Shown here in pieces: positions 14,304-19,273 of a DNA stretch of 19,273 nucleotides; within the stretch, counting starts at the first letter, position 1; each line of letters starts with the position of its first letter. The notes under the pieces are model-generated. The model was not told the origin of the DNA. It did not search any database and saw nothing but the letters and a program-made list of their open reading frames with translations. Source of the stretch: PNAI01 sp964575715 (GTDB taxonomy: Bacteria > Pseudomonadota > Alphaproteobacteria > Rhizobiales > Xanthobacteraceae). Position numbers and translations under genes: made by a program. The DNA lies in NCBI GenBank assembly GCA_964575715.1, contig CAZNSG010000379.1, forward strand, positions 1 through 19,273, written 5' to 3'.

Positions 14304-15357
14304 ATGTGGTGTCGTGGCTTACTTCTTATTTTGGTGGTGCTCGGCGCAACTTCAGCGCAATTGGGCGCAGCTACCATTTCGGTGCCCGCTAACGACAATT
14401 CAGAGAAAGCTATAGTTCTTTTAGAGGGAGAGCTTCGCACCAGCGACATAGATACATTTCGAGCAAAGGTTTCGCTCTACTCTAAAGTCCTTGTCGTGTT
14501 GCGAAGTGATGGCGGCCGCCTCATTGCAGGCATCGAAATTGGACGGATCATCAGGCTGCGGGAACTTCGATACGTGGGTCCCAAGCGGCGTTCGCTGTGC
14601 GTCAGCGTGTGCGGACATATGGCTTGCTGGTACAAGACGTTTGATGGGCAAAGATGCTCGGATTGGCTTTCACGCGGCGTATAGTATCGAAGAGGAAAAG
14701 CCAGAGATAAGTGCCCAGGGAAACGCGCTTACTGGCGCTTATTACCGCGATCTTGGGCTTTCTTACGATGCTATCAGTTATTTGACGCGTCCCCATCCCT
14801 CCTCAATGACTTGGCTGACGCCTGCAGATGCGAAGCGATTTGGCATTGACATGGAATTGTTTGATCCTGAAAGCCCGGTTTCGCCGCAAATCCAGCTGTC
14901 CCAACTTCAGCGGCGGTCTAAAGAGTTCATCGCAGCGCTGTACCGTACCACTTCGGGGCCAGACGATGAGGCTCTTGCTGTCTTAAATAACATTTACGCT
15001 GAAACGGTACGTTACTTTGGTAAGGAACTTTCGCGAGAACAAGTCGTAGCGCAGGTTCAACGCTTCATCGAGAGGTGGCCTGTTCGTCAGTACACGCCTA
15101 AAGAAGGCTCTGTAACAATCGACTGTGATGAAGCCTTACTCACATGCGCTGTAAATGGACAGGTGCAGTTCGATGCCCAAAGCGCCACACGAAATGAGCG
15201 CTCTACAGGGCTAGCGACGTTTGGATATTCGCTCAGTTTCCGGTCGCCCGGACAGGTGCCGAAGATTGTCGTTGAGAGCGGAGCCGTGTTGGAGCGAAAT
15301 AAGCATGCTCTATCCCCCGAGACTGACGGTTTTCCGTGGGGCCTATTTAATAGGTGA
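14304..15357 (+). pseudogene. Exported ClpP/crotonase-fold serine protease-like gene with a +1 frameshift
   Basis: Two frames form one protein. The first (ATG 14304, or TTG 14289) has a signal peptide (GLLLILVVLGATSAQLGAA), IVLLEGELRTSDIDTF and VVLRSDGGRLIAGIEIGRIIRLR. It then runs out of frame to a stop at 14684. Dropping one G of GGG at 14560-14562 joins IIRLR to NFDTWVPSGVRCASACADIWLAG and on to 15357, giving about 355 residues from 14289. That is the usual layout of ClpP-like periplasmic proteins of alphaproteobacteria. The likely nucleophile Ser (codon 14602-14604, in CASACA) and His (14671-14673, in IGFHAAY) lie after the shift. A C-terminal domain follows with ERWPVRQY and two cysteines (IDCDEALLTCAVNG). 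The codons are less GC-rich than in the flanking core genes. The shift may be a real mutation, a base-call error, or less likely recoding. Confidence 0.75.
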
Positions 15358-15418
15358 GGCCGTCACTCAGCTGTGATTTTCTTTGTCTTTTGGCGGATCG
15401 TCCTGGAGGATAGGAAGT

Positions 15419-15970
15419 ATGACATTCGTGTTCCGATATTTCGTCCGGTTTTGGGCTCTGCTGTGCGTGTGCGTGATGCTTACGAGTTTCGCCGCCGCGC
15501 AACAAACAAATCGGGTCGTATCTCCGCTCAATCAAACGACGACAGTGGGAGTTGGGGATACTGTGTTGCGCGCAAAAAGCGTCGAAAGCTTACCAAATGT
15601 TTTTGGACTTCCTGATATTTTTGGCCGCACCCGGCCAACGGGGCTGACTATCGTACAGTACGGCGGCCTACAAAACGGAAAGGTTGTCTTGCTTCGAAGC
15701 GGAACATCGGTTCAGTCCGATGCCACGACAATGAGCCAGACACCGATATTCTTGCCTACACAGGGAACCACGATAATAAACGGTGTTGCAACCACAACAA
15801 CATCGGGAGGCGTTTATATCCCGCCGCGTCCTAGCAATGTCATAGCAACAGCCCAACCCGTCGTCCCTGTCGTCGTAAACTGGAAAACATCACCTCGCGT
15901 CCCATTAGCAGGCCGCGTTATTGTGATCCATGCTGCGAGCGCAACGTCCTTGACCTATCACATCGAGTAG
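15419..15970 (+). CDS. Exported hypothetical protein, Thr/Val-rich
   Basis: 183 residues from the ATG at 15419, preceded by GGAGGATAGGAAG. An in-frame ATG at 15383 is less likely, since it would place 12 extra residues before the signal peptide. Residues 1-27 are a clear signal peptide (MTFVFRYFVRFWALLCVCVM, then LTSFAAA before QQ). The mature part is rich in Thr, Val, Ser and Gly and looks like beta structure: VLRAKSVESLPNVFGLPDIF, then TGLTIVQYGGLQNGKVVLLRSG. A low-complexity stretch GTTIINGVATTTTSGGVYIP follows. I do not recognise a family. It follows the ClpP-like gene after 61 bases in the same direction, so the two may be one operon. Its base composition is that of the islet, not the core. 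Confidence 0.75.
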   Translation: MTFVFRYFVRFWALLCVCVMLTSFAAAQQTNRVVSPLNQTTTVGVGDTVLRAKSVESLPNVFGLPDIFGRTRPTGLTIVQYGGLQNGKVVLLRSGTSVQSDATTMSQTPIFLPTQGTTIINGVATTTTSGGVYIPPRPSNVIATAQPVVPVVVNWKTSPRVPLAGRVIVIHAASATSLTYHIE

Positions 15971-16027
15971 CTGCCATTAAGGAAGTGTGGGCACCTCCCT
16001 TAGCCACATTGCACGTGATGAAATTTA

Positions 16028-16058
16028 AGGCCGCGCAGCGAAATTACGTGCGCGGCCT
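16028..16058 (-). terminator. Hairpin terminator between convergent genes
   Basis: AGGCCGCGC (16028-16036) pairs with GCGCGGCCT (16050-16058), a 9-bp stem with a 13-base loop. On the minus strand it is followed by TAAATTTC, a T-rich stretch, so it best serves the peroxiredoxin gene. It may also stop the converging exported-protein gene. Confidence 0.6.
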
Positions 16059-16077
16059 GTAGTCGCGCCGGCGGAAT

Positions 16078-16560
16078 TTACATGGTCTTGAGCAGATTAT
16101 CGGCGCCGGAGATGTCGGCCTTGCCGGGCGCGTCTTCGATGTTCAGCGTCTTCACCACGCCGTCGTCCACCACCATGGCGTAACGCTGCGAGCGCACGCC
16201 GAGGCCGCGCTCGGTCAGGTCCGCGGTAAGCCCGATCGCCTTGGCGAAATTGGCGCTGCCGTCGGCCAGGAATTCGATCGCGTCGCCGCCGGAAGCCTTT
16301 TTCCAGGCATCCATGACGAACACGTCGTTGACGCCGGTGACCGCGATGGCGGCAATGCCCTTGGCCTTGATGGCGGCGGCGTTCTGCACGAAGCCGGGGA
16401 GATGATTCTTGTGGCAGGTCGGCGTGAAGGCGCCCGGCACGGCGAACAGCACGACCTTCTTGCCCTTGAAAATCTCATCGATGGTCTTCGGCTTGGGACC
16501 TTCCGCGGTCATCACCGTGAATGTCGCATTGGGCAGGCGATCGCCAACCTTGATCGGCAT
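16078..16560 (-). CDS. Peroxiredoxin, Prx5/AhpC-TSA family
   Basis: 160 residues, the usual length of Prx5-type enzymes, with GAGAGGA about 9 bases before the ATG. It reduces hydrogen peroxide and alkyl hydroperoxides in the cytoplasm. The peroxidatic site is PGAFTPTCHKNHLPG with Cys49 and the PxxxTxxC Thr46; the supporting Arg is in GVRSQRYAMVVDDG. No other cysteine is seen, so it is a 1-Cys enzyme that needs an outside thiol such as glutathione/glutaredoxin or thioredoxin. In related genomes, as I recall, this gene lies directly after rnhA; here about 2.2 kb of accessory DNA separates them. Confidence 0.95.
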   Translation of the reverse strand: MPIKVGDRLPNATFTVMTAEGPKPKTIDEIFKGKKVVLFAVPGAFTPTCHKNHLPGFVQNAAAIKAKGIAAIAVTGVNDVFVMDAWKKASGGDAIEFLADGSANFAKAIGLTADLTERGLGVRSQRYAMVVDDGVVKTLNIEDAPGKADISGADNLLKTM

Positions 16561-16629
16561 GATTGCAATCCTCTCGTGTGGGGTTATGGACTTTTTATCG
16601 ACGCTGAAATTGAGGCGTCTTAGGAATTA

Positions 16630-17499
16630 TTATTCCAGACGGTATTCGACTTCAATTGCCTGTCCGGTCGAGACGGCCGTGAACTTGAGCGTGGCACCAT
16701 TGGGGGTGGCGCCGGGGGGCAAGCCATCAAGATCAAATCCGAAGCGCCGCACTCCGATCTGTGCGCCGTGGATGGGCTCGGGCAGCGGCAAGGTCCATTT
16801 GGGCGTCGGCCCTTCGGCGAACAGATCGACCTTGCTTGGGTAAGGCGTCGTCACATCGACGACGACGCGCGCGCGGAGCGCACCCAGCATGCTTTGAACG
16901 GCGCGAATCACCAGCGATTGTCCGCCCCCGAGGGAGGTCGGTTTCGGAACGCGCGCTTCCGCCGCCGCCAGAACCGCATCGGAAGCTCCACCACCGCCGG
17001 AGAGCTGCAATTCGACCTGGGCCTTGGCCGGCACGCACAAAGTGTCGCACACCGCGTAGTCGAGCTTGAGCCGGAGCGTCGATGGCTTTTTATCATCCCG
17101 CGGGATCACGCGCAGAGGGAGAATCACGTTGTTCTTGTATCCGATCGAGTAGCCGCCGCCGTCAGCGAAGCGTTCCGGTGCCGGCCATAAAACGGTGACG
17201 GATTTGACGTTTTCGGAGCTGCCAAAATCGAATACCGGCGGCACGCCCGAATCACCGGGGTAACGCCAATAGGTCTTCCAGCCGGCCTGCATATTGAGTT
17301 CGACACCGGCGCGTAGGATCGGCACGCCTGATTCGCTGAGCGGGCGCGCGGTCACAAGTCTTACCGCCGAGCGGGTGTCAGTGTCCCAACGCGAATAATC
17401 CGCTGCAAAGCCAGGCGCTGCCACAAATGTGAACAGGCTGGCCGCGGCCAATGTCGGCAGAATCAGGGTGTGGCGGTGTCGTTCCTGCATGGTCTTCAT
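16630..17499 (-). CDS. Exported protein with DsbD/ScsB-type N-terminal disulfide domain
   Basis: 289 residues from the ATG at 17499; an ATG at 17490 is equally possible, and neither has a strong Shine-Dalgarno. A signal peptide runs to about residue 32 (LFTFVAAPGFAA). The domain carries the signature of the DsbD N-terminal family (DsbD-alpha/ScsB): ELNMQAGWKTYWRYPGDSGVPP (67-88), ADGGGYSIGYKNNVILPLRV and the redox pair YAVCDTLCVPAK (Cys151 and Cys155). In full DsbD this domain passes electrons from the membrane part to periplasmic thiol oxidoreductases. Here there is no membrane domain or thioredoxin domain, so it is a free periplasmic protein whose electron donor is unknown. It is divergent from the YqgE gene, an arrangement I associate with related genomes. 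Confidence 0.9.
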   Translation of the reverse strand: MKTMQERHRHTLILPTLAAASLFTFVAAPGFAADYSRWDTDTRSAVRLVTARPLSESGVPILRAGVELNMQAGWKTYWRYPGDSGVPPVFDFGSSENVKSVTVLWPAPERFADGGGYSIGYKNNVILPLRVIPRDDKKPSTLRLKLDYAVCDTLCVPAKAQVELQLSGGGGASDAVLAAAEARVPKPTSLGGGQSLVIRAVQSMLGALRARVVVDVTTPYPSKVDLFAEGPTPKWTLPLPEPIHGAQIGVRRFGFDLDGLPPGATPNGATLKFTAVSTGQAIEVEYRLE

Positions 17500-17612
17500 C
17501 TAACCGAGGCCATTATCATATTCTATTGAAATGGTCGTGAACGCTTCCTTGCCGCCTGGCCGCCTGTGAACTTTTGTTTCCCAAGGGAGGAGGATCGGGG
17601 TAACCTCAGACC

Positions 17613-18230
17613 ATGAAACTAGCGCGAAAATCGTTGGAAAAGGGCATAAAGCGCGGCTTCCTCGACGGCCAGATGCTGATTGCCACACCCACCCTGCAGG
17701 ACGAGCGATTTGCCCGCAGTCTCATATACATATGTGCCCATTCCTCCGAAGGCGCCATGGGCATCATCGTCAATCACCCCGCAGCCAATATCAAATTTCC
17801 GGACCTGCTGGTTCAACTTGACGTGATCCCGGCGGCCGAACTGATCGAATTGCCCCCGCGGGCGGAGACCGTGAGGGTGCTCAAAGGGGGGCCTGTGGAA
17901 ACCGGGCGCGGATTTGTCCTTCATACGGCCGACTTTTTTATCGAAAACTCGACCCTGCCGATCGATGAGGGCATTTGCCTCACCGCCACCCTCGACATCC
18001 TCAAGGCGATCGCGCGCGGCAAAGGCCCGGCGAACGCCATCCTCGCGCTGGGCTATGCCGGCTGGGCCCCGGGCCAGCTCGAAACCGAAATTCACGGCAA
18101 CGGCTGGCTGCATTGCGCGCCGGACCCGGATCTGATCTTCGGGACCGATATCGAGGCCAAATACAACCGGGCGCTCAAGAAGATCGGCATCGGCCCCGGC
18201 CAGCTCTCGAGCGAAGTCGGCCATGCGTGA
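17613..18230 (+). CDS. YqgE/AlgH (UPF0301, DUF179) family protein
   Basis: 205 residues. The family pattern is complete: GFLDGQMLIATPTLQDERFARSLIYICAHSSEGAMGIIVNHP at the start, LKGGPVETGRGFVLHT in the centre, then the GYAGWAPGQLETEIHGNGWL block and the final DLIFGTDIEAKYNRALKKIG. The biochemical function of the family is unsettled; AlgH was linked to alginate regulation in Pseudomonas. It is cytoplasmic, with no signal peptide. The GGGAGGAGG stretch upstream is about 20 bases from the ATG, too far for a normal Shine-Dalgarno, but homologs extend to this N-terminus. The stop lies 10 bases before the next gene, so the two are probably co-transcribed. Confidence 0.94.
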   Translation: MKLARKSLEKGIKRGFLDGQMLIATPTLQDERFARSLIYICAHSSEGAMGIIVNHPAANIKFPDLLVQLDVIPAAELIELPPRAETVRVLKGGPVETGRGFVLHTADFFIENSTLPIDEGICLTATLDILKAIARGKGPANAILALGYAGWAPGQLETEIHGNGWLHCAPDPDLIFGTDIEAKYNRALKKIGIGPGQLSSEVGHA

Positions 18231-18240
18231 GGTCCGCGCG

Positions 18241-19002
18241 ATGAGCCGCTTTGCAGCGCTGATTGCCTTCACGGCGACGATGGCGGCTGCCGCGGCGGAG
18301 GCGGCCGAACTCAAGGTGATTTCCGCCGGCGCGGTGCGCAGCGTGATCGGCGGCATGATCGAGGACTATGCGCGCACGACCGGCCACAAATTCAATTTCA
18401 CCGTCGGCCCGACCGGCCAGCTGCGCGCCATCATCGCGTCGGGTGAACCGGCTGATCTGATCATCGTCTCAGCCCCGCTCATGGTCGAGATCGAAAAGAC
18501 CGGCAAGCTGACGCCGGGCAGCCGGGTCGATCTCGGGCGCATCGGATTGGGCGTGGTGATCCGCGATGGCGCGAGCGCGCCGGACTTATCGACGCCGGAG
18601 GCCTTCAAGCAGGCGCTGATCAAGGCGCAGTCGATCGCGTACACAAATCCGGCCGCGGGCGGCACGTCTTATCTCCACCTCATGAAGATCGCCGAGCAAT
18701 TCGGCATCGCCGAGATGGTGACCAAAAAAGGCGTGCATGCCACCGGCGGCAACGACGCGGTGGCCAAGGTCGCCAAGGGCGAGGCGGAAATCGCCTTTGT
18801 GCTGGTCAGCGAGATTCACACCAAGGGCGCGAAGCTCGCAGCCCTGCTGCCTGAGCCATTGCAGCTCTGGACGGTCTATTCCGCCGCCATTCCGGCTTCC
18901 AGCACGGACCCGGTCAATGCGCGCGCGTTCATCGCCGCGCTCGCCGGACCGGCCATGCGCGAGCGCTGGAAGGCCGCCGGCTGGGAGCCGGCGACGAAAT
19001 AA
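18241..19002 (+). CDS. ModA-type periplasmic substrate-binding protein
   Basis: 253 residues from the ATG at 18241, with GAGG 8 bases upstream inside the end of the YqgE gene. An ATG at 18223 is the less likely alternative. Residues 1-22 form a signal peptide (FAALIAFTATMAAAAAEAAE). The mature protein follows the molybdate-binding type (SBP_bac_11): LKVISAGAVRSVIGGMIEDYARTTG, FTVGPTGQLRAIIASGEPADLIIVSAP, IAYTNPAAGGTSYLHLM and GEAEIAFVLVSEI. Classical ModA binds molybdate or tungstate and has ASASL or a similar phrase where this has SAGAV, so the ligand may differ. No ABC permease or ATPase gene lies in the window, and it follows YqgE. Confidence 0.87.
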   Translation: MSRFAALIAFTATMAAAAAEAAELKVISAGAVRSVIGGMIEDYARTTGHKFNFTVGPTGQLRAIIASGEPADLIIVSAPLMVEIEKTGKLTPGSRVDLGRIGLGVVIRDGASAPDLSTPEAFKQALIKAQSIAYTNPAAGGTSYLHLMKIAEQFGIAEMVTKKGVHATGGNDAVAKVAKGEAEIAFVLVSEIHTKGAKLAALLPEPLQLWTVYSAAIPASSTDPVNARAFIAALAGPAMRERWKAAGWEPATK

Positions 19003-19016
19003 TCCAGTTCTTATTT

Positions 19017-19064
19017 GAGCATGCTCTTTTCTGAATACCGGATCCTACTTTCGGGAATAAGCTC
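19017..19064. repeat. Intergenic palindromic repeat, copy 3 (degraded)
   Basis: It begins GAGCATGCTC and ends AATAAGCTC, enclosing TGAATACCGGATCCTACTTT (19032-19051) and CGGG. This is the same arrangement as the copies at 2535-2613 and 7972-8156, with several substitutions. It follows the ModA-like gene. Confidence 0.6.
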
Positions 19065-19105
19065 TAATTCTACTGCGTCAAAAATTCCGCGGTCGTCCTC
19101 GCGGC

Positions 19106-19206
19106 CATCCTTCGAGACGCGCCCACGCAAGCCGGCTATAGCCGACTTGCGCATATAGTATGCCGATGTCGGGTAAACCCGACATCGGTGGGCGCTCCTC
19201 AGGATG
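19106..19206. repeat. Compound palindromic repeat with two-hairpin unit, copy 3
   Basis: Outer arms CATCCTTCGAG (19106-19116) and CTCAGGATG (19198-19206), and inner arms GCGCCCAC (19119-19126) and GTGGGCGC (19188-19195), enclose hairpin B (19127-19150, arms GCAAGCCGGCTA/TAGCCGACTTGC) and, after 12 bases, hairpin A (19163-19188, arms CCGATGTCGGGT and ACCCGACATCGG). This is the 6429-6490 unit in reverse order. Beyond it, ATGAGGTCGGCAGGCG (19204-19219) recurs with one change at 19227-19242. Confidence 0.75.
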
Positions 19207-19273
19207 AGGTCGGCAGGCGTAGCAGAATGAGGTCAGCAGGCGCGCCACTCATGGGCGCGAGCAGCAAACGCCA

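Overview
The window looks like chromosomal DNA of a GC-rich alphaproteobacterium in the order Hyphomicrobiales (Bradyrhizobium, Rhodopseudomonas or Xanthobacteraceae-like). The reasons are high GC with G/C-rich third codon positions, a DUF1013/TrcR gene (an alphaproteobacterial family), the order ispH-thrB-rnhA, the order thiE-like - Sel1 - efp - inositol monophosphatase - ExbB-like - OmpA-like, and intergenic palindromic repeats of a type familiar from these genomes. The assignment is made by eye and no search was run.

Layout. 1-549 (minus) is the 5' part of a radical SAM gene with a perfect FNR/FixK box upstream. 861-2476 is a two-gene unit: a ThiE-fold protein with altered active-site motifs, overlapping by ATGA a secreted Sel1-repeat protein, followed by a terminator. 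2657-4067 holds EF-P, which has Thr instead of Lys at the loop tip, and an inositol-monophosphatase family enzyme. 4192-6226 is a MotA/TolQ/ExbB-type channel with its OmpA/MotB-like partner. 6227-10526 is more accessory in character: a nest of palindromic repeats, a GNAT acetyltransferase with an in-frame 15-bp repeat, a VOC protein, a second repeat cluster, an ACMSD-type amidohydrolase and a lone Bug/TctC binding protein. 10527-13887 is core: trcR, divergent from ispH-thrB-rnhA. 13888-16077 is a less GC-rich islet between rnhA and a peroxiredoxin gene. It carries a small exported gene broken by a 16-bp tandem duplication of its start, a ClpP-like exported protease gene broken by one extra G, and an intact exported protein of unknown function. 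16078-19002 returns to ordinary genes: Prx5-like peroxiredoxin, an exported DsbD-N-terminal-like protein, a YqgE/AlgH protein and a ModA-type binding protein. 19003-19273 ends in repeats related to those at 2535 and 6347.

How the genes work together. The ExbB-like/OmpA-like pair should form an ion-driven envelope complex. IspH feeds isoprenoid synthesis and ThrB feeds threonine synthesis. No complete new multi-gene system is evident. The points most worth a second look are the Lys-less EF-P, the covarying two-hairpin repeat unit present three times in the window, the decaying exported-protein islet and the FNR/FixK-box radical SAM gene.
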